Origin: JALZAA01 sp035316025
GTDB taxonomy: Bacteria; Actinomycetota; Acidimicrobiia; IMCC26256; JACDBD01
Assembly: GCA_035316025.1 (NCBI GenBank)
Contig: DATFXL010000072.1
Location: 1 to 40,088, forward strand
Reading direction: 5' to 3'
DNA length: 40,088 nt
Shown here: piece by piece, positions 22,493 to 29,252 of the stretch
Numbering within the stretch: position 1 is the first letter of the stretch
How the letters are laid out: each line of letters opens with the position of its first letter
Translations under genes and position numbers: made by a program
Notes under the pieces: model-generated
Told to the model about the DNA's origin: nothing
The model's database searches: none
Seen by the model: only the letters and a program-made list of their open reading frames with translations

Positions 22493-23164
22493 ATGAGCCG
22501 CGGTCCCCGACTCGTTCTGCTCGGCAAGCAGGGCGCCGGGAAGGGCACACAAGCCTCCCGCCTCGCCGAGCGGTACGGGATCGAGCACGTCTCGACGGGT
22601 GATCTGTTCCGGGCCGCGGCCGCGGCCGGGACCCCGGCCGGCAAGGAAGCGGAGCAGTACATGAACCGTGGGGACCTCGTGCCCGACGACCTCACGCTGC
22701 GCATCGTCGAGGAGCGCTTCGCCGAGGACGGTCTCGTCGATCGGGGCTTCGTGCTCGACGGCTTCCCGCGCACGCTGCCGCAGGCCGAGACGCTCGAGGA
22801 GGTGCTGGACGGGCACCCCCTCGACCTGGTGATCAACCTGGACGTCCCGACCGACATCGTCCTCGACCGGATCGCGGGGCGGCGCGTGTGCGAGAACTGC
22901 GGCACCACGTACCACGTCAACGCGCCGCCACAGAAGAGCTGGACGTGCGACGTGTGCGGCGGGAAGGTTGTCCAGCGTGAGGACGACACCGAAGAAGCGG
23001 TGATGCGCCGGCTCGAGCTCTACGAGGAGGAGACCGTCCCGATCATCGAGTTCTACCGCCGACTCGGGAAGCTCGTCGTGGTCGAAGGCACCGGGAGCAG
23101 CGACGACGTCTTCGGGCGCGTGGTCGCCCAGGTCAACCAGCGGCTCAAGTCGCTGCAGACATGA
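22493..23164 (+). CDS. adk: adenylate kinase with zinc-type LID
   Basis: Catalyses ATP + AMP = 2 ADP in the cytoplasm; 223 residues, the long form. P-loop GKQGAGKGT at 11-19, AMP-binding STGDLFR, and DGFPRTLPQAE. The LID (about 130-160) carries C133, C136, C152 and C155, the four-cysteine zinc site found in many Gram-positive enzymes; mycobacterial Adk lacks this long LID. CGGAG precedes the ATG, and the gene ends in an ATGA overlap with map. Confidence 0.98.
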   Translation: MSRGPRLVLLGKQGAGKGTQASRLAERYGIEHVSTGDLFRAAAAAGTPAGKEAEQYMNRGDLVPDDLTLRIVEERFAEDGLVDRGFVLDGFPRTLPQAETLEEVLDGHPLDLVINLDVPTDIVLDRIAGRRVCENCGTTYHVNAPPQKSWTCDVCGGKVVQREDDTEEAVMRRLELYEEETVPIIEFYRRLGKLVVVEGTGSSDDVFGRVVAQVNQRLKSLQT

Positions 23165-23919
23165 TCACGCGCAAGACCCCCGAGCAGATCGCGATCATGC
23201 GCCGGGCGGGGCGGGTCGTCGCCGAGATGCACGAGGTGTGCATCCGGGCCGCCAAGCCGGGCGCGACGACCGCCGACGTCGACGAAGCTGCCCGCGAGGT
23301 GCTCGACCGCCGGGGGGCCCGCTCGAACTTCCTCGGCTACGGGAACCCGCCGTTCCCGGGCGTGGTGTGCGCGTCGCCCAACGAGGTGATCGTGCACGGG
23401 ATCCCGTCGCCGAAGGTCGTGCTGCACGAGGGCGACATCCTCTCGATCGACTGCGGAGCGATCATCGAGGGCTGGCACGGCGACGCCGCAGTGACGGTGC
23501 CGATCGGCGAGATCGACGACAAGTCGCGGCGGCTGCTCGACGTCACCCAGGCGTCGCTCGAGGCGGCGATCGAGCGCGTGACCGTCACCAGCCGCCTCGG
23601 CGACATCGGCGCCGCCGTCGAGGGTGTCGCCGAGGGCGCCGGGTTCTCGGTCGTGCGGGAGTACGTGGGTCACGGGATCGGGACGGCCATGCACGAGGAG
23701 CCTCAGATCCCGAACTACGGGCCGCCCGGGCGAGGGCTGAAGCTCAAGGAGGGGATGGTCCTCGCCATCGAGCCGATGGTGAATGAGGGCGGGCCGCAGA
23801 CCGAGCTCCTCCCCGATGGCTGGACGGTGGTCACTCGGGACGGGCGGCGCTCGGCCCACTTCGAGCACACGGTCGCCGTGACCGCCCACGGCCCCGAGGT
23901 CCTCACCCGGCCCGGGTGA
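23161..23919 (+). CDS. map: methionine aminopeptidase, type I
   Basis: Removes the initiator Met from nascent proteins; dinuclear-metal pita-bread fold, 252 residues. All ligands stand at the E. coli numbers: D97, D108, H171, E204 and E235, with substrate His79 in the motif VHG. No N-terminal zinc finger or SH3-binding extension, so it is the minimal class Ia form. Translationally coupled to adk; the next gene, infA, has its own promoter-like region 127 bp downstream. Confidence 0.98.
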   Translation: MITRKTPEQIAIMRRAGRVVAEMHEVCIRAAKPGATTADVDEAAREVLDRRGARSNFLGYGNPPFPGVVCASPNEVIVHGIPSPKVVLHEGDILSIDCGAIIEGWHGDAAVTVPIGEIDDKSRRLLDVTQASLEAAIERVTVTSRLGDIGAAVEGVAEGAGFSVVREYVGHGIGTAMHEEPQIPNYGPPGRGLKLKEGMVLAIEPMVNEGGPQTELLPDGWTVVTRDGRRSAHFEHTVAVTAHGPEVLTRPG

Positions 23920-23953
23920 GCACCGCCGAGGGGCGACGGGCCGAGACCCCGAA

Positions 23954-23983
23954 TTCTCAAGGGTTCCGCGGGTCGAGTAGACT
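23954..23983 (+). promoter_or_regulatory. putative promoter for the infA-rplQ cluster
   Basis: TTCTCA at 23954-23959 and TAGACT at 23978-23983 with an 18-bp spacer; the -10 fits TAnnnT. The surrounding stretch is the most AT-rich in the map-infA gap. It would give a leader of about 57 nt before infA. This matches the usual actinobacterial arrangement of a promoter ahead of infA, but is not proven. Confidence 0.5.
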
Positions 23984-24046
23984 TTTCAGTCGCCCCCAGG
24001 GTGTGCCGAGGTCCTTCGGCGCGCCCGACCCCGAGTTCCGTAGGCG

Positions 24047-24280
24047 GTGGAAGTCCTGGCCAAGCCCAAAGACGACACGATCCTGGTGGAGGGCACGGTG
24101 GTCGAGCCGTTGCCCAACGCCATGTTCCGGGTCGAGCTCGAGAACGGGCACAGGGTGCTCGCGCACATCTCCGGGAAGATGCGGATGCACTACATCCGGA
24201 TCCTGCCCGGCGATCGCGTCCAGGTGGAGCTCACCCCCTACGACCTCGGCCGGGGTCGCATCACCTACCGGTACAAGTGA
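24047..24280 (+). CDS. infA: translation initiation factor IF-1
   Basis: OB-fold factor that occupies the 30S A site during initiation; 77 residues from the GTG at 24047. The core DDTILVEGTVVEPLPNAMF and RVELENGHRVLAHISGKMR is almost invariant. The usual start (M-A-K-K-D-D) aligns with a CTG codon at 24056, so the true start may be that CTG, giving 74 residues. The GTG has only a weak TAGG upstream, while GGTGGAAG stands before the CTG. Which of the two is used cannot be settled from sequence alone. Confidence 0.93.
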   Translation: MEVLAKPKDDTILVEGTVVEPLPNAMFRVELENGHRVLAHISGKMRMHYIRILPGDRVQVELTPYDLGRGRITYRYK

Positions 24281-24299
24281 TCACGAGCAGGAACGGCAC

Positions 24300-24413
24300 G
24301 TGAAAGTTCGTCCCTCGGTCAAGAAGATGTGCGAGAAGTGCAAGGTGATCCGCCGTCACGGGACCGTGCGCGTCATCTGCACCAACCCACGCCACAAACA
24401 GCGGCAAGGCTAG
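24300..24413 (+). CDS. rpmJ: 50S ribosomal protein L36
   Basis: L36, 37 residues, the smallest ribosomal protein. A GTG start gives MKVRPSVKKMCEKCKVIRRH, with AGCAGGAA upstream. Zinc ligands C11, C14, C27 and H32 are present, so this is the zinc-binding form. Nineteen bp behind infA and 8 bp before rpsM. Confidence 0.97.
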   Translation: MKVRPSVKKMCEKCKVIRRHGTVRVICTNPRHKQRQG

Positions 24414-24421
24414 GAGCACTG

Positions 24422-24799
24422 ATGGCCCGCATCTCCGGCGTCGACATCCCCCGCGAGAAGCGCTTGGAGGTATCGCTCACCTACATCTACGGCATCGGTC
24501 GCACGACCGCGCGCACCGTCGCGCAGGCGACCGACATCTCACCCGATACGCGAGTACGCGACCTCACCGACGACGAGGTCGCGAAGCTGCGCACGTTCAT
24601 CGACCAGAACGTGAAGGTCGAGGGCGACCTGCGGCGCGAGGTCTCGCAGGACATCAAGCGCAAGATGGAGATCGGCACCTACCAGGGCGTTCGTCACCGG
24701 CGCGGCCTCCCGGTGCACGGGCAGCGCACGCGTACCAACGCGCGCACCCGCAAGGGCCCGAAGAAGACAGTGGCCGGCAAGAAGCGGGCGAGGAAATAG
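24422..24799 (+). CDS. rpsM: 30S ribosomal protein S13
   Basis: S13, 125 residues, in the 30S head, contacting P-site tRNA and L5. MARISGVDIPREKRLEVSLTY and the helix-two-turn-helix region YGIGRTTARTV are canonical; the basic C-terminal tail QRTRTNARTRKGPKKTVAGKK follows, here interrupted only by normal variation. TAGGAG lies seven nt before the ATG; the frame is open upstream in rpmJ but unrelated. Confidence 0.97.
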   Translation: MARISGVDIPREKRLEVSLTYIYGIGRTTARTVAQATDISPDTRVRDLTDDEVAKLRTFIDQNVKVEGDLRREVSQDIKRKMEIGTYQGVRHRRGLPVHGQRTRTNARTRKGPKKTVAGKKRARK

Positions 24800-24801
24800 G
24801 G

Positions 24802-25200
24802 ATGGCGAAGCCAGCGGCGGGTGGACGACGGCCCAGGCGGCGTGAGCGCAAGAACATCGCCTACGGCACCGCGCACATCAAGTCGTCGTTCAACAACACG
24901 ATCATCTCGATCGCCGACCAGGAAGGCAATGTGATCGCCTGGGCGTCGGCGGGCAACGTCGGGTTCAAGGGCTCGCGCAAGTCGACGCCGTTCGCGGCAC
25001 AGCTCGCGGCCGAGACGGCCGCGCGCCGCGCCATGGAGCACGGCGTCCGCAAGGTCGACGTGGTCGTGAAGGGGCCGGGCTCGGGTCGCGAGACCGCCAT
25101 CCGGTCGATCCAGAACACGGGCATCGAGGTCGTCGGGATCAAGGACGTCACGCCGATCCCGCACAACGGCTGTCGACCGCCGAAGCGGAGGCGCGTCTGA
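24802..25200 (+). CDS. rpsK: 30S ribosomal protein S11
   Basis: S11, 132 residues, on the platform, near the E site. IAYGTAHIKSSFNNTIISI and VVVKGPGSGRETAIRSI plus the C-terminal PHNGCRPPKRRRV are family signatures. Its start is 2 bp after rpsM, and the stop shares a base with the rpsD ATG. Confidence 0.98.
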   Translation: MAKPAAGGRRPRRRERKNIAYGTAHIKSSFNNTIISIADQEGNVIAWASAGNVGFKGSRKSTPFAAQLAAETAARRAMEHGVRKVDVVVKGPGSGRETAIRSIQNTGIEVVGIKDVTPIPHNGCRPPKRRRV

Positions 25201-25823
25201 TGGCCCGCTACACCGGTCCCGTCTGCAAGCTGTGCCGCCGCGAGCGGATGAAGCTCTTCCTCAAGGGCCCCAAGTGCGACACGATGAAGTGCCCCGTCGA
25301 GCGCAAGCCGTACCCTCCGGGTCAGCACGGCCGCGGTCGCATCAGGGAGAGCGAGTACCTCCTGCAGCTGCGCGAGAAGCAGAAGGCGCGCCGCATCTAC
25401 GGGCTCCTCGAGCGTCAGTTCAAGAACGTGTACGAGGAGGCGACGCGCCATCCCGGCATCACGGGCGAGGTCCTCCTCCAGATGCTCGAGCTGCGCATCG
25501 ACAACGTCGTCTACCGGGCGAACTTCGCCGCCAGCCGCAACCAGGCTCGCCAGCTGGTCCGGCACGGACATGTCACGGTGAACGGCCAGAAGGTGACGAT
25601 CCCGTCGCAGCAGCTGCGCAAGAGCGACGTCGTCGAAGTCCAGACGAAGTCGCGTCAGATGATCGTGCTGCGCCACAACCTCGACACGCTCGACCGGATC
25701 GTTCCCGCCTGGCTCGAAGTCGACAGCTCGAACTTCAAGGCCACCGTGCGGGACCTCCCGCTCCGGGAGCAGATCGACGTTCCCGTGCGCGAGCAGCTGA
25801 TCGTCGAGCTCTACTCCAAGTAG
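25200..25823 (+). CDS. rpsD: 30S ribosomal protein S4, zinc-binding form
   Basis: S4, 207 residues, a primary 16S-binding protein and, in E. coli, the alpha-operon repressor. N-terminal zinc site C9, C12, C26, C31 (CxxC-x13-C-x4-C), so this is the zinc-plus form. The S4 RNA-binding domain is visible at LELRIDNVVYRANFAASRNQ, followed by GHVTVNGQKVTIPS. Followed after 51 bp by rpoA. Confidence 0.98.
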   Translation: MARYTGPVCKLCRRERMKLFLKGPKCDTMKCPVERKPYPPGQHGRGRIRESEYLLQLREKQKARRIYGLLERQFKNVYEEATRHPGITGEVLLQMLELRIDNVVYRANFAASRNQARQLVRHGHVTVNGQKVTIPSQQLRKSDVVEVQTKSRQMIVLRHNLDTLDRIVPAWLEVDSSNFKATVRDLPLREQIDVPVREQLIVELYSK

Positions 25824-25874
25824 TCCACCGGAACCCACACGAACGCGCCCACAAGACCAAGAAGTGAGACCGCC

Positions 25875-26810
25875 ATGCTGATCATCCAGCGACCCGAAGT
25901 CGAAGCCGGCGATCCGGACGGGAACGTCCAGACGTTCACGATCTCGCCGCTCGAACCCGGCTTCGGCCACACGCTCGGCAATTGCCTCCGCCGCACCCTC
26001 CTCTCGTCGATTCCCGGCGCCGCCGTGAGCCAGGTCCGCTTCGACGAGGCGTTGCACGAGTTCGACGTGATCCCGGGGGTGAAGGAGGACGTCACCGACC
26101 TCATCCTCAACCTCAAGGACCTCGTGCTGCGGTGCGAGTCGGAGGAGCCCGTCACGCTCCGGCTCGACAAGCGCGGCCCCGGCGACGTCACCGCCTCCGA
26201 CATCCAGACGACGGCCGAGATCGAGATCCTCAACCCCGACCTTCATCTCGCGACGGTCAACCAGCGGGGGCGCCTCGCGCTCGATCTCACCGTTGAGCAG
26301 GGCCGCGGTTACCTCTCGGCCGAGCGCAACAAGCGGACGTCGACCATCGGCGTGATCCCGGTGGACGCGATCTTCTCGCCCGTGCGGAGGGTCGCCTTCT
26401 CGGTCGAGCCCACCCGTGTCGAGCAGGCAACCAACTATGACAAGCTCAGCCTCGAGGTCGAGACCGACGGGTCGATCTCGCCCCGCGACGCGCTGGCGTC
26501 GGCGGGCGAGACGCTGAGGAACCTCGTCAGTCTCGTCGCCGACCTGTCGTCCGAGCCGAAGGGCCTCGAGCTGGGCGAGGTGTCACCGATCACGGCGGCC
26601 TCGCCCGACCTCGAGCTGCCCATCGAGGAGCTCGACTTGTCGGAGCGTCCCCGTAACTGCCTGAAGCGGGCCCGGGTCGACACGATCGGTCAGCTCGTAC
26701 AGAAGTCCGAGGACGATCTGCTGGCGATCACCAACTTCGGCTCGAAGTCGCTCGAAGAGGTGCTGCAGAAGCTGGACGAGCGAGGCCTGTCCCTGCGGGT
26801 GAAGGAGTAG
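25875..26810 (+). CDS. rpoA: RNA polymerase alpha subunit
   Basis: Assembly scaffold of RNA polymerase and target of activators, 311 residues. The N-terminal domain shows the dimerisation block EPGFGHTLGNCLRRTLLSSIPG; the C-terminal domain (about 245-305) shows the DNA- and factor-binding ELDLSERPRNCLKRARVDTI and ITNFGSKSLEEV with the helix-hairpin-helix intact. AGAAGTGAG stands upstream of the ATG. Normal length, standard position before rplQ. Confidence 0.98.
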   Translation: MLIIQRPEVEAGDPDGNVQTFTISPLEPGFGHTLGNCLRRTLLSSIPGAAVSQVRFDEALHEFDVIPGVKEDVTDLILNLKDLVLRCESEEPVTLRLDKRGPGDVTASDIQTTAEIEILNPDLHLATVNQRGRLALDLTVEQGRGYLSAERNKRTSTIGVIPVDAIFSPVRRVAFSVEPTRVEQATNYDKLSLEVETDGSISPRDALASAGETLRNLVSLVADLSSEPKGLELGEVSPITAASPDLELPIEELDLSERPRNCLKRARVDTIGQLVQKSEDDLLAITNFGSKSLEEVLQKLDERGLSLRVKE

Positions 26811-26822
26811 GGAGCCCCGAAG

Positions 26823-27173
26823 ATGCCGGCACCGCGCAAGGGCCCGCGCCTGGGTTCGGGCCCCGCCCACGAGAAGCAACTGCTGGCGAACCTCGCCGCG
26901 CATCTGTTCGAAGCGGGTGCGATCACGACGACGGTGGCGAAGGCCAAGGCGTTGCGCCCGTACGCGGAGAAGCTCATCACGAAGGCGAAGGGCGGGAGCG
27001 TGCACCAGCACCGCATCGTGGTCGCCCGCATGCGCGACAAGCAGGCCGCGCACAAGCTGTTCGCCGAGATCGCGCCCCGCTACGCCGACCGCAATGGCGG
27101 CTACCTGCGCATCATGAAGCTCGGGCCTCGGTCCGGCGACGCCGCGCCCATGGCGCGTGTGGAGTTGGTCTGA
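26823..27173 (+). CDS. rplQ: 50S ribosomal protein L17
   Basis: L17, 116 residues, the short bacterial form without the long C-terminal tail found in mycobacteria. RKGPRLGSGPAHEKQLLANLA and GAITTTVAKAKALRPYAEKLIT are diagnostic. GGGAG precedes the ATG. Last gene of the alpha cluster; two strong hairpins follow. Confidence 0.97.
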   Translation: MPAPRKGPRLGSGPAHEKQLLANLAAHLFEAGAITTTVAKAKALRPYAEKLITKAKGGSVHQHRIVVARMRDKQAAHKLFAEIAPRYADRNGGYLRIMKLGPRSGDAAPMARVELV

Positions 27174-27183
27174 TTCTCTGGTC

Positions 27184-27203
27184 GCGCAAGCGGGCGCTTG
27201 CGC
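27184..27203 (+). terminator. perfect hairpin after rplQ (first of two)
   Basis: GCGCAAGC at 27184-27191 pairs perfectly with GCTTGCGC at 27196-27203 around GGGC, starting 11 nt after the rplQ stop. It has no U-tract, as is common for high-GC actinobacteria. Probably reduces read-through from the alpha cluster into truA. It also shares sequence with the repeats at 30.8 kb. Confidence 0.5.
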
Positions 27204-27226
27204 TCCGCCGACACAATTCGTGATCC

Positions 27227-27248
27227 GGCGCCGGGGGAACCCGGCGCC
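27227..27248 (+). terminator. GNRA-capped hairpin before truA (second of two)
   Basis: GGCGCCGGG at 27227-27235 pairs perfectly with CCCGGCGCC at 27240-27248, closing a GGAA tetraloop of the stable GNRA class. The truA Shine-Dalgarno begins five nt later. It may be a terminator/attenuator or a 5'-end stabiliser; which is unknown. Confidence 0.5.
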
Positions 27249-27268
27249 TGCCGGAGGTGCCCCTTCAA

Positions 27269-28045
27269 GTGACCCTCTTCGAATGCGAAGAAGGTCCGGC
27301 AAGGGTCAAGCTCGTCGTCGCGTACGACGGGACCGGCTTCCACGGGTGGGCGGAGCAGCCCGAGGTCCGCACCGTCGAAGGCGTGCTCACCAAGGCGATC
27401 GAGCGCGTCCTCCGCCACCGACCCGAGCGCCTGGCGTGCGCCGGCCGTACGGACGCCGGCGTGCACGCCTGGGGGCAGGTCGTGAGCTTCGACGCCGACC
27501 CCGGCCTCGACCAGTGGCGGCTGCAGTCGGCGCTCAACGGCGCCCTCGCGCCCGAGGTCGTCGTGCACGCCGTCGACGTCGTCGAGCCCGGGTTCGACGC
27601 CCGCCGCTCGGCGTGCTGGCGCGCCTACCGCTACACCGTGTTGAACCGGCCGGTGCCGGACCCGTTTCTCGCTCGCTACGCGTGGTGGGTGCCGACGCCC
27701 CTCGATGTGCCCGCCCTGCGCCTGGGTGCCGACCCATTCGTCGGCGAGCACGACTTCGCCGCCTTCTGCCGGCAAGGCCCCGAGGGGTCGACCACGACCC
27801 GACGCGTCCTCGAGTCCCGGTGGCACGACCTGGGGGACGGCGTCCTGCGCTACGACGTCCGGGCCACCGCCTTCTGCTGGCAGATGGTGCGGTCGATCGT
27901 CGGCACCCTCGTCGAGGTCGGCACGGGCAAGAAGCGGCCCGGCGATCTCATGCCGATCCTGCGCGCCAAGGACCGCGCCTACGCCGGTCAGCTCGCGCCG
28001 CCCGAAGGCCTCTGCCTGTGGGAGGTGGGGTACTCGCAAAGTTGA
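27269..28045 (+). CDS. truA: tRNA pseudouridine(38-40) synthase
   Basis: Converts U38-U40 of the tRNA anticodon arm to pseudouridine; 258 residues. The catalytic Asp62 lies in CAGRTDAGVHAWGQV, the TruA signature, and FCWQMVRSIVGTLVEVG is the C-terminal motif. The GTG at 27269 was preferred because GGAGG (27253-27257) is about 11 nt upstream; a GTG at 27257 overlaps that Shine-Dalgarno and would add four residues. Follows rplQ as in most actinobacteria, but after two strong hairpins. Confidence 0.95.
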   Translation: MTLFECEEGPARVKLVVAYDGTGFHGWAEQPEVRTVEGVLTKAIERVLRHRPERLACAGRTDAGVHAWGQVVSFDADPGLDQWRLQSALNGALAPEVVVHAVDVVEPGFDARRSACWRAYRYTVLNRPVPDPFLARYAWWVPTPLDVPALRLGADPFVGEHDFAAFCRQGPEGSTTTRRVLESRWHDLGDGVLRYDVRATAFCWQMVRSIVGTLVEVGTGKKRPGDLMPILRAKDRAYAGQLAPPEGLCLWEVGYSQS

Positions 28046-28073
28046 TGTGGGAGGCAGCGGTACCGTGCTTCGC

Positions 28074-29201
28074 ATGGTGGGACGCGGCGTGAAGGCCGAT
28101 CCGGAGCTCGCCAAGTACCGCGAGATGTGGACCGCCGAGCTCGGCGGCGCCGCTCTCTACCGGGCACTCGCCGAGCACGCCGACGAGCGGCGCCGGCCGA
28201 TCTTCCTGTCGCTCGCCGAGGCCGAGGAGCGCCACGCCGCGCACTGGGCGGGGAGGATGCGCCAGGCGGGCGTCACCGACCTCAAGCCGCCCCGGCTGCC
28301 GTTCCGCATCCGCGTGCTGCGCCGCCTGGCGGGGCTGCTCGGGACCGAAGCCGTGCTCCCGATCGTGTTGCGCGCCGAGGCCGCCGACGCCGACAAGTAC
28401 CGCGGCGTCGCCGCGGCGCCGGCGGCGATGGCGGCGCAGGAGGCGATGCACGGCAAGGTGGTCGCCGCCATGCGCGGCGGCAACACCACTGGCGGGCGCA
28501 TTGCGGCGGCAGAGGGCCGCCACCGTGCCGGCGTCGGCGGCGCGCTCCGGGCCGGCGTGTTCGGCGTGAACGACGGCTTGGTGTCGAACTTCTCACTGGT
28601 CATGGGCGTGGCCGGCGGGACGAGCAACAAGTCGATCGTGCTGCTCGCCGGGGTGGCCGGCCTCGTCGCGGGCGCGTTCTCGATGGCGTCGGGCGAGTGG
28701 ATCTCCGTTCGCTCGCAGCGTGAGCTCTACGAGAACGAGCTGCGCATCGAGGAGCAGGAGCTGGCCGCGTTCCCGGAGGAGGAGCGCGAGGAGCTCGAGC
28801 TCATCTACCAGGCGAAGGGCGTCGACCCCGCCGAGGCCAAGGCGCTCGTCGCCAACATCATGGCCCGCCCCGACGTCGCGCTCGACACCCTGGCGCGCGA
28901 GGAGCTCGGTCTCGACCCCACCACGCTCGCGTCACCGTGGGTCGCAGCGGTCACGTCGTTCCTCGCTTTCGGCGCCGGTGCCTTCCTGCCCGTCGTGCCG
29001 TTCTTCTTCGGCAGCGGCGTCGCCGCCGTCGTCACGTCGGCGCTCCTGTCGGTCGTGGCGTTGTTCGGTGTGGGGAGCGCGATCTCGGTGTTCACCGGCC
29101 GTCACGCGGGCCGGTCCGGCCTCCGCATGGCTCTGATCGGCGCGCTCGTCGCCACCGCCACCTTCCTCGTCGGCAAAGCCGTCGGCGCCGGCGTGAGCTG
29201 A
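28074..29201 (+). CDS. ferritin-like domain + VIT1 membrane protein (MbfA/Er-VIT type)
   Basis: Likely moves Fe2+ or Mn2+ across the cytoplasmic membrane. Residues 10-135 form a rubrerythrin-like four-helix domain with candidate diiron ligands E22, E51, H54, E102, E123 and H126 (two ExxH motifs). Residues 155-375 are the VIT1/CCC1 domain with five predicted membrane segments (about 160-182, 187-206, 288-313, 316-340, 352-371) and a charged, Glu-rich cytosolic helix (about 215-245) that binds metal in plant VIT1. Alphaproteobacterial MbfA with this layout exports iron under stress; export here is inferred. Start uncertain: ATG 28074 is used; GTG 28065 (ten nt after GGGAGG) and GTG 28089 also fit. 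An unusual neighbour for ribosomal genes. Confidence 0.88.
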   Translation: MVGRGVKADPELAKYREMWTAELGGAALYRALAEHADERRRPIFLSLAEAEERHAAHWAGRMRQAGVTDLKPPRLPFRIRVLRRLAGLLGTEAVLPIVLRAEAADADKYRGVAAAPAAMAAQEAMHGKVVAAMRGGNTTGGRIAAAEGRHRAGVGGALRAGVFGVNDGLVSNFSLVMGVAGGTSNKSIVLLAGVAGLVAGAFSMASGEWISVRSQRELYENELRIEEQELAAFPEEEREELELIYQAKGVDPAEAKALVANIMARPDVALDTLAREELGLDPTTLASPWVAAVTSFLAFGAGAFLPVVPFFFGSGVAAVVTSALLSVVALFGVGSAISVFTGRHAGRSGLRMALIGALVATATFLVGKAVGAGVS

Positions 29202-29212
29202 CGTGAGCTGAC
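29193..29212 (+). repeat. 10-bp tandem duplication across a stop codon
   Basis: GTGAGCTGAC occurs twice in direct succession (29193-29202, 29203-29212), followed by another GTG. The first copy contains the TGA stop of the transporter gene, and the second runs into the terminator hairpin. It looks like a simple slippage duplication. Confidence 0.6.
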
Positions 29213-29252
29213 GTGCGCATCTGACGGCACCCTGCCGCTCAGATGCGCATGT
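29211..29252. terminator. bidirectional terminator between convergent genes
   Basis: A 42-nt hairpin: 29211-29224 pairs with 29239-29252 (14 bp including one G-U), and an inner CGGCA/TGCCG stem (29225-29229 with 29233-29237) closes a CCC loop, with one bulged C at 29238. It starts ten nt after the transporter stop and ends one nt before the stop of the convergent minus-strand gene, the ideal place for a shared terminator. No U-tract on either strand. Confidence 0.75.

Noticed and set aside
20449..22989. An 846-codon minus-strand open frame opposite rpmD-rplO-secY-adk
   Set aside because: It crosses four well-defined sense genes and has low-complexity composition; a shadow of codon bias.
24047..24280. 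IF-1 start certain at the GTG
   Set aside because: A CTG at 24056 aligns better with the usual IF-1 N-terminus and has a Shine-Dalgarno-like GGAAG; the GTG was kept only as the conventional choice.
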